A stretch of 32,672 nt of DNA from contig CANHZI010000034.1 in NCBI GenBank assembly GCA_947464955.1, positions 1-32,672 of the forward strand. Reading direction: 5' to 3'. Position numbers and translations under genes: made by a program. Source of the DNA: Oxalobacteraceae bacterium. GTDB lineage: Bacteria > Pseudomonadota > Gammaproteobacteria > Burkholderiales > Burkholderiaceae_D. The notes under the pieces are model-generated. The model ran no database searches and was not told the origin of the DNA. It saw only the letters and a program-made list of their open reading frames with translations. Of the stretch, positions 7,617-16,824 are shown piece by piece (the stretch's first letter is position 1; the number at the start of each line of letters is the position of its first letter).

Positions 7617-8348
7617 ATGATGTTGCAGATATTTAAGAGAGTCATTGTTATCGCTATGTTGGTTCAAAGTTCAGTTGCCATGGCGGCTGACTTGCCTAGC
7701 TACCCATTCGTCCACGTGACTGGCGTTGCAACACGAGGTTTGCCAGCAAATATGGCCGAGCTAGATTTTGAATTGACAGTGCTGACCCCAGAACCTAAAG
7801 TCAGCTACGAGAAAATTGTGCAGTATTCTGATGAGATTTCCTCTCAGTTGCTGGCGTTGGGTGTGTCGAATGGGGATATTCAAGCAGCGCAGATCAAGCG
7901 TTATATTAGCCCTGTGGAATATCTCGAAACCGCTGAAACGCAATTGAAGTTTCGATTGATACGTAGCTTTCACGTCATCGTGCGCGATCTAGGAAATTGG
8001 AATGCAGTGATCGCTGCACTGACGGAAAAGGATTATCTGGGGAACTTTAATGTTGATTTTGGGCGCAATGACTTGCCTATGATCCAGCAAGAATTAATTC
8101 AATTGGCGAGTGTTGATGCGCAACAGCAAGCGCACATTATGGCCCAGGCGTTTAAACTGAAATTGGGAGCACCCACTGGCATGTCGCAATCAGTACTCAG
8201 TAGCTTGAGCAGTGATCTCGGTTTGAGCGGACAGGTGAAAATGGATGTGCCTAAAATCGAAAATAAACCGACGACACGCGATTTTTCTATCCCTGCTCAG
8301 CTTAAATATCAGCAAAGCGTCAATGTCATATTTAAGCTTAAGCAATGA
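7617..8348 (+). CDS. Secreted SIMPL-domain (DUF541) protein
   Basis: This 243-residue protein has a signal peptide: a basic start, a hydrophobic core (about 9-20) and AMA/AD cleavage near residue 23. The mature part begins VHVTGVATRGLPANMAELDFELTV, the usual SIMPL opening, followed by helices and a C-terminal strand SVNVIFKLK. SIMPL proteins are periplasmic or surface proteins with no established enzymatic function; some form ring-like oligomers. It lies 78 bp after the second M56 protease on the same strand, so it may be the output or ligand-binding partner of that signalling block (inference). The two adjacent ATG codons at 7617 and 7620 are equally possible starts. Confidence 0.82.
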   Translation: MMLQIFKRVIVIAMLVQSSVAMAADLPSYPFVHVTGVATRGLPANMAELDFELTVLTPEPKVSYEKIVQYSDEISSQLLALGVSNGDIQAAQIKRYISPVEYLETAETQLKFRLIRSFHVIVRDLGNWNAVIAALTEKDYLGNFNVDFGRNDLPMIQQELIQLASVDAQQQAHIMAQAFKLKLGAPTGMSQSVLSSLSSDLGLSGQVKMDVPKIENKPTTRDFSIPAQLKYQQSVNVIFKLKQ

Positions 8349-8357
8349 AGGCTAATG

Positions 8358-8397
8358 TTTGAATCAGACTTTGTCTGGCCGAAGCCTAATTCAAACA
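8358..8397. terminator. Nested hairpin between convergent genes
   Basis: The outer arms GTTTGAAT (8358-8365) and ATTCAAAC (8390-8397) enclose an inner hairpin CAGAC/GTCTG (8366-8378). It lies between the SIMPL gene (+) and serB (-), where a terminator for both strands is expected. There is no clear T-run, so factor-independent termination is uncertain. Confidence 0.4.
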
Positions 8398-8410
8398 AGT
8401 ACCGTTTTGC

Positions 8411-9280
8411 TTATTGCAAAAAGGCCAGAATGCCATTGAGGCCAACAAAATTGAGGGCAACTTTCGCTTGCTGTCTGACGATAGGTTTTGCTCGGAAAGC
8501 GACTGAGAGACCGGATATCGACATCATTTTTAGATCATTTGCGCCATCTCCCATGACGATGGCTTCTGATGGTGAGATATTCAGTTCAGCACAAACACGT
8601 TCGACAGTACGCTTCTTTTCCTCTGCGTCGACGATGGTACCGATCACTTTACCTGTGAGTTTTCCATCGATAATCTCTAACTGGTTCGCATGCGTAAAAT
8701 CAAGGTTCAGCCTTTGTTTGATGCGGTCGGTAAAGAAAGTAAATCCACCCGACACCAACAAGGTTTTTAGGCCTGCTTGCTGCACCGCGGATAGCATTTG
8801 CTCCGCGCCCGGTGATAATTTAAGTCGCTCTTCATAGACCCGTTCGAGCGCACTTGCGTCTAAACCTTTTAGTAGCGCTACTCGACGCAGAAGACTTTCT
8901 TGGAACTCGAGCTCTCCTCGCATTGCTGCTTCTGTAATCTCAGATACTTGGGCCTTGAGACCTTGCATATCTGCGATTTCGTCTATGCATTCGATCGTGA
9001 TCAGCGTGGAATCCATGTCCATCGCCACCAGCTTGAAGTCTGTTAGTGTTCGTTGTTTTTCTTCCCAATAGAGATCGATTTTTGCTTCGAAACAGCGTTG
9101 TTCTATCTGTTCGCGTAAGGAATCATTCAGCTGGATATTGTGCAGGCGAACGCTACCATTCGCAAGTTGTTCGTTAACGTTGGCTTTGAGTTGGTATGTG
9201 AATTCATCAATCAAAGTTTGATGAATAATCATGGAGCCGACGGCGATTTGTAAAACAAGATTTGTTGGATTCATATGCAT
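8411..9280 (-). CDS. serB: Phosphoserine phosphatase
   Basis: SerB dephosphorylates O-phosphoserine, the last step of serine biosynthesis, in the cytosol. The 289-residue protein has an N-terminal ACT-like segment (about 1-75) and a HAD-family core: DMDST (D88 nucleophile, D90 acid/base), the cap region (about 100-160), LLVSGGFT (motif II serine at 177) and GDGANDLKMM at 244-253 (motif III). It is full length for the SerB group with an N-terminal extension. The start could be the first or third codon (both ATG). It begins 9 bp after the mfd stop codon, so mfd and serB probably share a transcript. Confidence 0.95.
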   Translation of the reverse strand: MHMNPTNLVLQIAVGSMIIHQTLIDEFTYQLKANVNEQLANGSVRLHNIQLNDSLREQIEQRCFEAKIDLYWEEKQRTLTDFKLVAMDMDSTLITIECIDEIADMQGLKAQVSEITEAAMRGELEFQESLLRRVALLKGLDASALERVYEERLKLSPGAEQMLSAVQQAGLKTLLVSGGFTFFTDRIKQRLNLDFTHANQLEIIDGKLTGKVIGTIVDAEEKKRTVERVCAELNISPSEAIVMGDGANDLKMMSISGLSVAFRAKPIVRQQAKVALNFVGLNGILAFLQ

Positions 9281-9289
9281 CGTGAACGC

Positions 9290-12200
9290 TCAGTGGAGCG
9301 CTCTCATAGTAGTTTTAATTTGCGCAACACGTGCTGCGAGGTCAGGCATGTTTGCTGTGATCCGTAACTTGTCCTGACCATTGAGTTTGACATGCTTGTT
9401 TTTCTGCACCAACTCAATAATACGCATGGCGTCGATTGGTGGTTGAGGCTCAAACTGCAGTGTCGCAGCTTCACTATGCGCATCAATCTTAATAATGCCT
9501 AGTGGTTTCGCAGCGACTCGTAAGCGGTGAGTCTCAAGCAAAGATTTGACAGGTTCAGGTAATTTACCGAAACGATCGATCAATTCTTCTTGCAGGTCAT
9601 CGATGGCATCCTGTTTGTTACAGTTTGCGAGACGCTTATAGATAGACAAGCGTTCGTGTACATCTCCACAGAAGTCACTCGGTAAAAGTGCTGGGATGTG
9701 TAAATTAATTTCGGTTGTGGTGGAGAGTGGCGCCGCTAAGTCTGGTTCTTTACCCGCTTTCAGGGCGCGTACTGCTTCGTTGAGCATATCGGAATACATT
9801 TGGAAACCGATCTCATGCATCTCACCGGATTGATTGTCTCCAAGTACTTCACCTGCGCCACGGATCTCTAAGTCGTGCATGGCAAGATAGAAGCCACTGC
9901 CAAGTTCTTCCATCTGTTGGATTGCTTCTAAGCGGCGGTTGGCTTGTTTAGTTAAACCTTGTACATCATGCACTAATAGGTAGGCGTAGGCTTGGTGGTG
10001 GGAGCGACCGACGCGCCCCCGCAATTGATGCAGTTGCGCTAGACCGAATTTGTCAGCACGATGCATGATAATGGTGTTGGCGCTTGGTACGTCAATACCA
10101 GTTTCGATAATCGTGGTACACAACAAAATGTTATAGCGCTGCGCCACAAAGTCTCGCATGACTTTTTCTAGGTCTCGCTCGTTCATTTGTCCATGGCCGA
10201 CAGCGATGCGGGCCTCAGGCAGTAAAGCTTCCAGCATCGCTTTTCGATTCTCGATAGTCTCGACTTCGTTGTGTAAGAAGTAGACTTGGCCACCACGTTT
10301 GAGTTCGCGCAAGCAGGCCTCACGAATCACAGATTCACTCTCACTACGTACGAAAGTTTTGATGGCGAGACGTTTTTGTGGCGCGGTTGCAATCACAGAG
10401 AAGTCACGCAAGCCTTCTAAGGCCATACCTAAAGTTCGCGGAATTGGAGTCGCGGTTAAGGTCAATACATCCACTTCAGCGCGGAGCGCTTTCAGCGTTT
10501 CTTTTTGACGTACGCCAAAGCGATGCTCTTCATCGATAATCACTAGGCCAAGGCGCGAAAATTTCACATCATCGGATAGCAATTTATGCGTGCCGATCAC
10601 GATGTCGACCGTACCATCGCCCATGCCTTTGATGGCCTGACTAATTTCCTTGCCACTGCGGAAGCGCGACAACTCTGCAATGCGTACTGGCCAATTGGCG
10701 AAACGGTCGGCAAAGGTCTGCGCATGCTGCTCAGCGAGTAGGGTGGTCGGTGCTAGGATCGCGACTTGTTTGCCGCCCATAACAGCCACAAAAGCTGCAC
10801 GCAGTGCGACTTCGGTTTTTCCAAACCCCACGTCACCGCAGATCAGCCTATCCATCGGCTTGCCGGAGGTCATATCACCAATGACGGCATTGATTGCAGC
10901 GGCTTGATCTGGAGTTTCATCGAAACCAAAACTATCGGCAAAGGCCGCGTAGTCATGCGCCGAATACTCAAAAGCATGGCCCGTGCGCAGCGCACGACGC
11001 GCATAAAGATTGAGCAGCTCGGCTGCTGTATCACGTATTTGTTGCGCGGCTTTGCGTTTCGCTTTTTCCCACTGACCTGAGCCTAAAGCGTGTAGTGGCG
11101 CATCATCTGGGTTCGCGCCGGAGTAGCGAGAAATGACGTGCAATTGAGATACAGGCACATAGAGCTTGGTATCTTTGGCGTATTCCAAATGCAAAAATTC
11201 GGTTTCACCTTCACCTAGATCCATGTTGATCAAGCCCATGTAACGGCCGATACCATGATTGCTATGGACTACTGGGTCGCCAATTTTGAGCTCGGATAGA
11301 TCGCGCACCATGTGCTCGACTTGGGTCACGGCCTCTTGTTTTTTGCGACCAATACGTTTGCCTGAACCCGCATATAGCTCAGTCTCAGTGACGAATGCGA
11401 TGTCCTCTAACTGAAATCCATTGTACAGCGGTGCCACGCCAAGTACTAATTTGTTGGGTGAAGTGAGGAAATCAGTAAAACTATCAACCGTGTGTAGCTC
11501 TAGATCAAAATCGCGAAAATACTGCTGGAGCGTTTCACGTCGGCCAGCGGTTTCGGCGCAGATGAAAATGCGTTTATTCGATTGCAGTAAGAATGAACGT
11601 AAATTGCTGAGTGGGTCGTCGGCGCGACGATTGACAGCGATATCCGGCACTACACTAGAAATTTCTGACGCAGGTCCTCCGCTCTGGAGCACCCAACGTG
11701 CTTGATCTTTCAGTTTGGAGAAGAAGTCTTCGTCACGCAAGAAAATCGCCTCTGGTGCCAGCACTGGGCGTTCACGGTCAGATTTTAAAAAGTTATAGCG
11801 GGAGCGGGTGTCATTCCAAAAACGTTGAATGGCCGATTCGATTTCACCCTGTAAGGCGTAGTAAGAATTCGCTGGGAGGTAGTCGAATAGGGTCGCGGTT
11901 TCTTCAAAAAATAATGGAAGATAGTATTCGATACCGGCGGAGGCAATGCCATTTCCGATGTCTTTGTACACGGTTGAGCGTGATGGGTCGCCTTCGAACT
12001 GTTCCCGCCAACGATTACGAAATGCCGATCGGCCTGCTTCATCCATAGGGAATTCACGGCCAGGTAGTAATCTGACTTCTCTGACAGGGTAGAGTGAGCG
12101 CTGGGTATCGGCGTCAAAAGTACGAATGGTTTCGATGCTGTCGCCGAAGAGGTCGATGCGGTAGGGCAGCACCGAGCCCATAGGAAACAAATCGATCAAT

Positions 12201-12709
12201 CCGCCACGAACCGAGTATTCACCGGGCGACATGACCTGTGATACGTGCGTATATCCTGCAAGGGTTAGTTGCGACTTGAGTTTGGCTTCATTGAGTGTTT
12301 CGCCTTGCTTGAAGAAGAAAGTGTAGGCCGCTAAGAATGAGGGCGGAGCCATGCGCACCAAGGCCGTGGTGGCTGGTACCACCAGCACGTCGCAGTTACC
12401 GGCATTGATCTCATACAGTGTTGCAAGTCTCTCCGACACCAAGTCTTGATGCGGTGAAAAGGCATCGTATGGCAAGGTTTCCCAGTCTGGCAGTAAATGA
12501 CAACGCAGCTCAGGCACGAACCAAGGAATTTCTTGCAGTAGGCGCTGAGCGTCTCCAGGATTGGCGACAAAAATGGTGAGCAAACGTCCTTCTGATTTGA
12601 GCTTTTGTCCAGCTTGCGCTAAGGCATAGGCATCGGCTGAGCCATGTGTGGAAGGTAATGCAAAACGATTGCCCGCTTTCGCCAAGGCTTTGCTAAAGTC
12701 AAAAGACAT
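9290..12709 (-). CDS. mfd: Transcription-repair coupling factor
   Basis: Mfd removes RNA polymerase stalled at DNA lesions and recruits UvrA. The 1139-residue product is the usual length. In order it has UvrB-like N-terminal domains ([21 protein letters not shown] near residues 75-95), the RNA-polymerase-interacting region around 460-530 ([16 protein letters not shown]), and the superfamily 2 translocase. The translocase shows Walker [10 protein letters not shown] (about 624-632), DEEHRFGV (about 726), LTATPIPRT and [23 protein letters not shown] follows, with the C-terminal D7 domain at the end. All motifs look intact. It is divergent from ispD across about 263 bp and sits just upstream of serB. 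Confidence 0.97.
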   Translation of the reverse strand: MSFDFSKALAKAGNRFALPSTHGSADAYALAQAGQKLKSEGRLLTIFVANPGDAQRLLQEIPWFVPELRCHLLPDWETLPYDAFSPHQDLVSERLATLYEINAGNCDVLVVPATTALVRMAPPSFLAAYTFFFKQGETLNEAKLKSQLTLAGYTHVSQVMSPGEYSVRGGLIDLFPMGSVLPYRIDLFGDSIETIRTFDADTQRSLYPVREVRLLPGREFPMDEAGRSAFRNRWREQFEGDPSRSTVYKDIGNGIASAGIEYYLPLFFEETATLFDYLPANSYYALQGEIESAIQRFWNDTRSRYNFLKSDRERPVLAPEAIFLRDEDFFSKLKDQARWVLQSGGPASEISSVVPDIAVNRRADDPLSNLRSFLLQSNKRIFICAETAGRRETLQQYFRDFDLELHTVDSFTDFLTSPNKLVLGVAPLYNGFQLEDIAFVTETELYAGSGKRIGRKKQEAVTQVEHMVRDLSELKIGDPVVHSNHGIGRYMGLINMDLGEGETEFLHLEYAKDTKLYVPVSQLHVISRYSGANPDDAPLHALGSGQWEKAKRKAAQQIRDTAAELLNLYARRALRTGHAFEYSAHDYAAFADSFGFDETPDQAAAINAVIGDMTSGKPMDRLICGDVGFGKTEVALRAAFVAVMGGKQVAILAPTTLLAEQHAQTFADRFANWPVRIAELSRFRSGKEISQAIKGMGDGTVDIVIGTHKLLSDDVKFSRLGLVIIDEEHRFGVRQKETLKALRAEVDVLTLTATPIPRTLGMALEGLRDFSVIATAPQKRLAIKTFVRSESESVIREACLRELKRGGQVYFLHNEVETIENRKAMLEALLPEARIAVGHGQMNERDLEKVMRDFVAQRYNILLCTTIIETGIDVPSANTIIMHRADKFGLAQLHQLRGRVGRSHHQAYAYLLVHDVQGLTKQANRRLEAIQQMEELGSGFYLAMHDLEIRGAGEVLGDNQSGEMHEIGFQMYSDMLNEAVRALKAGKEPDLAAPLSTTTEINLHIPALLPSDFCGDVHERLSIYKRLANCNKQDAIDDLQEELIDRFGKLPEPVKSLLETHRLRVAAKPLGIIKIDAHSEAATLQFEPQPPIDAMRIIELVQKNKHVKLNGQDKLRITANMPDLAARVAQIKTTMRALH

Positions 12710-12805
12710 TCGATATTGATTCTAAAATCGACTCGGCTCCCACAGATTCAATGTCAAGCTCAAAAAAGATGCTTGGTTTTAAAATCCTCACAGCGGGGCA
12801 GGGTG

Positions 12806-12834
12806 TTGGCGGTTAAAATGGGTAGTATTATAAA
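12806..12834 (+). promoter_or_regulatory. Candidate sigma-70 promoter for ispD-ispF
   Basis: TTGGCG (12806-12811) and TATAAA (12829-12834) are separated by 17 bp, giving a leader of about 130 nt before ispD. The same AT-rich block reads TATAAT on the minus strand (12827-12832), which could serve mfd, but a matching -35 is poor there. The rest of the 263-bp gap shows no convincing gene. Confidence 0.4.
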
Positions 12835-12972
12835 CGAAGCGACTTCGAGACACATGAACGATGGCGACTGACTATCGGGACCTTATCCTGTGAAGCATGT
12901 TTTCTCTCGCGTGACCCTCGTTTTGAGTAGCCCTAAGGATCAAGAATCGCTAGAAAAATATAAAAATGACAT

Positions 12973-13671
12973 ATGCAAACACCATCTAATACGCCCTATA
13001 TTGCCTTGATACCTGCCGCTGGTGTTGGTTCACGCATGGGGAGTCAGGTTCCCAAACAATATCTCGAAATTCTCGGAAAACCGGTCATTCAACATACGCT
13101 CGAGGCGTTTACCGATTGCTCGCGCATTCGTCATACCTATATTGTCGTCAGTCCAGCAGATGCGTATATCGATCAGGCCCTTGTTGCCCAAGACACGGTT
13201 AGTGTGCTGCGCTGTGGTGGTGAAAGCCGGGCCGAGACAGTACAGAATGGTTTGCAATATCTCTTGCAAAACAGCATGATCAGTGCAGATGATTGGGTCT
13301 TAGTGCACGATGCAGCAAGGCCAGGCTTGAGTGTCGATCTCGTATGCCGTTTGATAGATCAAGTCGCTGAAGATGAAGTCGGTGGGCTTTTAGCCTTGCC
13401 AGTGGTGGATACGGTAAAGCGCATGATTGACGGTCAAGTGCAAACAATCTCTCGCGAAGGAATGTGGCTAGCGCAAACCCCACAAATGTTTCGCGCACAG
13501 AGATTGTTGGACGCCATAGAACAAGCACCACAAGTGACAGATGAAGCAAGTGCTATTGAGTTTGTGGGGGGTAATCCCAAACTTGTAGAAGGACACGCGC
13601 ATAATCGAAAGCTAACTTTACCCGATGATGTCGATTACTTGACCATGGTCTTGCAAAACAAGCGCTCTTAA
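12973..13671 (+). CDS. ispD: 2-C-methyl-D-erythritol 4-phosphate cytidylyltransferase
   Basis: IspD transfers CMP from CTP to methylerythritol phosphate, the third step of the MEP isoprenoid pathway. The 232-residue protein has the nucleotide-binding N-terminus PAAGVGSRMG followed by PKQY (about 14-30), the VHDAARP segment (about 111-117) that lines the active site, and the DTVKR and QTPQMF motifs. All are typical. The ATG at 12973 has no clear ribosome-binding site; an ATG at 12966 is out of frame and opens only a very short reading frame. ispF follows 39 bp later, so the two pathway enzymes are likely co-transcribed. Confidence 0.96.
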   Translation: MQTPSNTPYIALIPAAGVGSRMGSQVPKQYLEILGKPVIQHTLEAFTDCSRIRHTYIVVSPADAYIDQALVAQDTVSVLRCGGESRAETVQNGLQYLLQNSMISADDWVLVHDAARPGLSVDLVCRLIDQVAEDEVGGLLALPVVDTVKRMIDGQVQTISREGMWLAQTPQMFRAQRLLDAIEQAPQVTDEASAIEFVGGNPKLVEGHAHNRKLTLPDDVDYLTMVLQNKRS

Positions 13672-13710
13672 GACGATGGCGCAACCGAAAACCTAAAAAT
13701 AAGTGAAAGA

Positions 13711-14223
13711 ATGATGAGCACGATCAATGAAAGTAAAGGCTTTCCCCCGTTTCGCATAGGTCAAGGCTATGATTGTCACGCGCTTGTGCTTGGTCGCAAG
13801 TTGATTATCGGCGGTGTCGATATTCCACATACGACGGGTTTATTGGGGCATTCTGATGCTGATGTGCTGCTGCATGCGCTAACCGATGCACTTCTGGGTG
13901 CCGCCGCTTTGGGGGACATCGGCAAGCTGTTCCCAGATACCGATGCAGCGTATGCTGGCGCTGATTCTCGCGTGCTTTTGCGAGAGGCCTTTAGACAGGT
14001 TCAGTTAGCTGGCTATGCAGTGGGAAACCTAGACGCCACGATTATTGCGCAGAAACCGAAGATGGCACCGCATATACCTTCTATGGTGCGTAATATCGCT
14101 GAGGATTTGCAAGTGGACATCTCTCAGGTCAACGTGAAAGCGAAGACCAACGAGAAGCTCGGTTACTTGGGGCGCGAAGAAGGAATCGCCGCCGAAGCTG
14201 TAGTCATGCTATTTAGGACTTGA
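13711..14223 (+). CDS. ispF: 2-C-methyl-D-erythritol 2,4-cyclodiphosphate synthase
   Basis: IspF cyclises CDP-methylerythritol 2-phosphate, the fifth step of the MEP pathway, as a trimer with zinc at the subunit interfaces. In this 170-residue protein the zinc ligands are D21 and H23 (GYDCH) and H55 within [29 protein letters not shown] and the C-terminal [19 protein letters not shown] are the family signatures. There is an extension of about 12 residues before the usual RIGQGYD start. Two adjacent ATG codons (13711, 13714) are possible starts after AGTGAAAGA. Confidence 0.96.
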   Translation: MMSTINESKGFPPFRIGQGYDCHALVLGRKLIIGGVDIPHTTGLLGHSDADVLLHALTDALLGAAALGDIGKLFPDTDAAYAGADSRVLLREAFRQVQLAGYAVGNLDATIIAQKPKMAPHIPSMVRNIAEDLQVDISQVNVKAKTNEKLGYLGREEGIAAEAVVMLFRT

Positions 14224-14271
14224 ACTAAGAATTTTGTTTTCTAATCTTAGCCTTGATGAAAGGGGTGTACG

Positions 14272-14544
14272 ATGAAGCGAGAAATGCTAAAGGGCTTGCT
14301 CAAACAATTGCACGATGGTTTGCAGCATACCGAAGAAGTGGACGCGGAAATGAAGCAGATGCTGCAAAGTTTGAATGGCGATATCGAGAAGGTATTGGCA
14401 GCGAAAGAAGCGCCCGATGATCCGGTGTTCGCGGCACTCAGTGATAAGTCAAAAGAGATTTATGCGCGATTCGCAGTGCAGCATCCGAAATTGGAACCAG
14501 CGTTAAGAGAGCTGGGAAGCATGCTTGAAAAGATTGGCGTCTGA
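14272..14544 (+). CDS. DUF4404-type small protein
   Basis: This 90-residue, fully helical, charged protein starts MKREMLKGLLKQLHDGLQ and contains DAEMKQMLQSLNGDIEKVL and a C-terminal PKLEPALRELGSMLEKIGV. The pattern matches the DUF4404 family of uncharacterised small proteobacterial proteins. There is no signal peptide or membrane helix, and coiled-coil self-association is plausible. AAAGGGG about 5 bp before the ATG is a good ribosome-binding site. It is 48 bp after ispF and ends at a strong terminator, so it may ride on the ispDF transcript. I assign no function. Confidence 0.78.
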   Translation: MKREMLKGLLKQLHDGLQHTEEVDAEMKQMLQSLNGDIEKVLAAKEAPDDPVFAALSDKSKEIYARFAVQHPKLEPALRELGSMLEKIGV

Positions 14545-14580
14545 GTCTTCTAAGACAATCTGAATGAATTCATATCCAAT

Positions 14581-14608
14581 AAAAAAAGACGCCTCGGCGT
14601 CTTTTTTT
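14581..14608. terminator. Strong bidirectional terminator
   Basis: GACGC (14588-14592) and GCGTC (14597-14601) pair around CTCG, and flanking A7 and T7 runs extend the stem and give a U-tract in both directions. It serves the DUF4404 gene (+) and the parvulin operon (-). Confidence 0.9.
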
Positions 14609-14626
14609 ATTGGTGAAACGCGATAA

Positions 14627-15403
14627 TTATTTGATTACCGCTTTCTTGATCAAAGCTTGTTGATACTGTTGTACCTTCTCTTGTACCAAGCTTTCGCCGA
14701 TTTGTTGCTTTACTTCGTCCAAAGTAGGCAATTTCAGTGGGCGCACTTCTTCCAATTTGATGATGTGGTAACCAACTTCTGTTTTGACTGGTGTTTCTGT
14801 GAATTGGCCTTTTTTCAGCGTCGCTAAAGCAGCAGCGAAAGCTGGAGGAACATTACCTTGGGATACCCATTCCAGATCGCCACCTTTACCGGCTGAGCCA
14901 GTATCTTTGGATTGTTTTGCCAATTCTTCGAATTTAGCACCAGATTTCAGTTTAGAGATGATGGCTTTCGCTTCGTCTTCTTTTTCTACCAAGATGTGGT
15001 ACGGATGGTATTCGTTATCACCATTTTGTGCTTTCCATTTGTCGTAAGCTGCTTTGATGTCAGCTTCCGTCACAGGGTTTTTCTCTACGTGCGCGCGCAT
15101 CAAAGATTGAATCAAAATTTGTTGACGTGCCATTTCAATTTGCAATTTCACTTCTTCGCTCTTGCCGAAGCCCGCTTTTTCAGCTTCTTGCAACAACACT
15201 TCTGTACCGACCAAACGGTCTTTGATCATGGCACGTAATTGTGGTGTGTCTTTTTGACCTTGTGCCAAAGCTTGTTTCAAGAATGGTTCTGCTTTAGAAG
15301 CTGGGATAGCTTTGCCATTGACGGTTGCTAAGTTGTCTGCAGCCAAAGCTGGGAGTGCGGTTACTAAAAGTACAACCAGCAAATGAGCGGGTTTAAAAGT
15401 CAT
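14627..15403 (-). CDS. Periplasmic parvulin-type peptidyl-prolyl isomerase
   Basis: This 258-residue protein begins with a signal peptide ending PALA/AD (about residue 21). An N-terminal helical chaperone part resembling SurA_N (about 25-125) is followed by a parvulin (PpiC-like) domain at about 130-225. That domain shows YHPYHILVEKEDEAKAII, KFEELAKQSKDTGSAGKGGDLEW and VGYHIIKLEEV. It would isomerise prolyl bonds and assist folding of exported proteins. It lies 62 bp after bolA on the same strand, at the end of the msrB-yciB-bolA string, and ends at the terminator at 14581-14608. It resembles the PpiC/PrsA-like foldases of Burkholderiales; it is too short to be SurA itself. Confidence 0.93.
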   Translation of the reverse strand: MTFKPAHLLVVLLVTALPALAADNLATVNGKAIPASKAEPFLKQALAQGQKDTPQLRAMIKDRLVGTEVLLQEAEKAGFGKSEEVKLQIEMARQQILIQSLMRAHVEKNPVTEADIKAAYDKWKAQNGDNEYHPYHILVEKEDEAKAIISKLKSGAKFEELAKQSKDTGSAGKGGDLEWVSQGNVPPAFAAALATLKKGQFTETPVKTEVGYHIIKLEEVRPLKLPTLDEVKQQIGESLVQEKVQQYQQALIKKAVIK

Positions 15404-15465
15404 TATCTGTTCCTAAAATAACAAAGTAAAAAACAAAATCGTAAATGAATAGTATTTAAGCGATG

Positions 15466-15741
15466 CTAAATCTGTGTTTCTCTAGGACTTAATGCTTTAA
15501 TCACCAGAGCATGAATCTCGGTGTGCATCAAATCGCCAACGGCATCATACACTAGTCGGTGGCGAGATATACGATTTAGCCCCTCAAATTTTTCGCTGAT
15601 AATTGTAACAGAGTAGTGCCCAGCCCCAGAAGCCGCCCCAGCATGGCCTCGGTGCGCCTCGGAATCGTCCTGTAAAGTGCATTTTGCTGGGGAGAAATAG
15701 GTATTTAGCCGTTCTTCAATTCTTGTAAAACGATCACTCAC
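15466..15741 (-). CDS. bolA: BolA-family protein
   Basis: This 91-residue BolA/YrbA-like protein has the class II KH-like fold signature. GHYSVTIISEKFEGLNRISRHRLVYDAVGDL contains the helix-turn region, and HTEIHALVIKALSP is the typical C-terminus. BolA proteins partner with monothiol glutaredoxins in Fe-S or iron signalling and can act in transcriptional control of cell shape. One histidine in the family motif (IHAL) is a likely Fe-S co-ligand. The start codon overlaps the end of yciB by 8 bp, so translation may be coupled. The exact family branch is not resolved. Confidence 0.92.
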   Translation of the reverse strand: MSDRFTRIEERLNTYFSPAKCTLQDDSEAHRGHAGAASGAGHYSVTIISEKFEGLNRISRHRLVYDAVGDLMHTEIHALVIKALSPRETQI

Positions 15742-16357
15742 TTTTCGGCTCCTCCATGTATTTGGCTAAGACAAAACTCTGTCCGATCAGGAAAACAGGA
15801 AGTGCAAAGAAAGAGTAAAACTTATAGCTGACCCATTCGCTTTGCGTGTAATTGAGCGCGACATACAGATTTGCTGCGCCCATCAATGCAAAATAGCCAA
15901 TCCAAAGTTGATTCAATGTTTTCCAAGCATGGTCAGGCATTGCGATTTCTGAGCCTATGGTCACCTTAAGAAAATTTTTCTTGAGGAAATACTCACCGAT
16001 GAAAAAGCCCGCCGCAAACAACCAATAAATAATGGTCAGTTTGATTCGAATGAAGAAGTCATTTTGGAGGTAAATCGTAAGTCCACCAAACACGGTAACG
16101 ATGAAAAATGCGACCCATAGCATGATGTCGATCTTCTTTTTCCGTAGAAATAGATAGGCGATCTGTAAAACCGACACGACTATCGCAATCGTGGTTGCCA
16201 AGAGAATTGGCGCCATTTGAACTGTGATACTACCGCCAGAAGTGAAGCTGGCAAGCAAGTCATTGGCAAGTTTATGGGAGGCCTCAGGATATTTTTCAGC
16301 GCGGTTATAGCTGATAAAAAATAGCAAGACAGGGAAAAGATCGAACAGTAACTTCAT
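15734..16357 (-). CDS. yciB: YciB-type inner-membrane septation protein A
   Basis: This 207-residue polytopic protein starts MKLLFDLFPVLLFF, the conserved YciB/IspZ opening. About five membrane helices follow, with motifs KKIDIMLWVAF, GGLTIYLQNDFFIRIKLTIIYWLFA and WVSYKFYSFFALP. YciB proteins interact with cell division and elongation proteins in the inner membrane and affect envelope integrity. It is slightly longer than the 179-residue E. coli protein because of a loop near residues 38-48. It starts 5 bp after msrB and overlaps bolA. Confidence 0.94.
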   Translation of the reverse strand: MKLLFDLFPVLLFFISYNRAEKYPEASHKLANDLLASFTSGGSITVQMAPILLATTIAIVVSVLQIAYLFLRKKKIDIMLWVAFFIVTVFGGLTIYLQNDFFIRIKLTIIYWLFAAGFFIGEYFLKKNFLKVTIGSEIAMPDHAWKTLNQLWIGYFALMGAANLYVALNYTQSEWVSYKFYSFFALPVFLIGQSFVLAKYMEEPKSE

Positions 16358-16362
16358 CTAAA

Positions 16363-16755
16363 TTATTTCTTTGGAGTAAATGCGAGCGAGGCTGAATTAA
16401 TGCAATAGCGCAATCCCGTGGGCTTTGGACCATCAGGAAAGACATGACCTAAATGCGCGTCGCAGATATTACACACAATTTCGGTTCGCGTCATGCCATA
16501 TGAATGATCTGGGATTTCCCGCACGTGTTCGGGGTTAAGTGCTTTGAAGTAGCTAGGCCATCCGCAACCCGACTCAAATTTGGCGTCAGATTCAAATAAA
16601 GGTGTATTGCAGCATACACATGTATAGATGCCGTGCTCATCATGATCCCAATAGCGACCTGTAAAGGCGCGTTCGGTGGCTGCTTGGCGCGTCACTTGAA
16701 ATTCGATATCGCTTAATTGTTGGCGCCATTCGGCTTCTGTTTTTCTCACTTTCAT
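16363..16755 (-). CDS. msrB: Peptide methionine-(R)-sulfoxide reductase
   Basis: MsrB reduces methionine-R-sulfoxide in oxidised proteins. The 130-residue protein has the two zinc CxxC pairs C46/C49 and C95/C98, GCGWPSYF (63-70) and the catalytic Cys118 in [12 protein letters not shown] Cys at 64 is the likely recycling partner. No signal peptide is present, so it is cytosolic. The ribosome-binding site GAGGAG precedes the ATG at good spacing. It is first in the probable msrB-yciB-bolA-parvulin operon. Confidence 0.96.
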   Translation of the reverse strand: MKVRKTEAEWRQQLSDIEFQVTRQAATERAFTGRYWDHDEHGIYTCVCCNTPLFESDAKFESGCGWPSYFKALNPEHVREIPDHSYGMTRTEIVCNICDAHLGHVFPDGPKPTGLRYCINSASLAFTPKK

Positions 16756-16824
16756 CGATTTTCTCCTCAGTGATTAATGTTGATTTAGCTTGAGTCGAAT
16801 GAATGACTCCATGATTAGTCGATT

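Noticed and set aside
8355-8837. 160-residue plus-strand open frame over serB
   Set aside because: It is antisense to the well-supported serB gene, has no recognisable domain, and its residue composition looks like a shadow frame.
12835-12972. Small gene or riboswitch in the leader of ispD
   Set aside because: No frame with a ribosome-binding site and no recognisable riboswitch pairing was found.
14912-15238. 108-residue plus-strand open frame in the parvulin gene
   Set aside because: Phe-rich antisense product of Lys/Glu-rich codons, a typical shadow.
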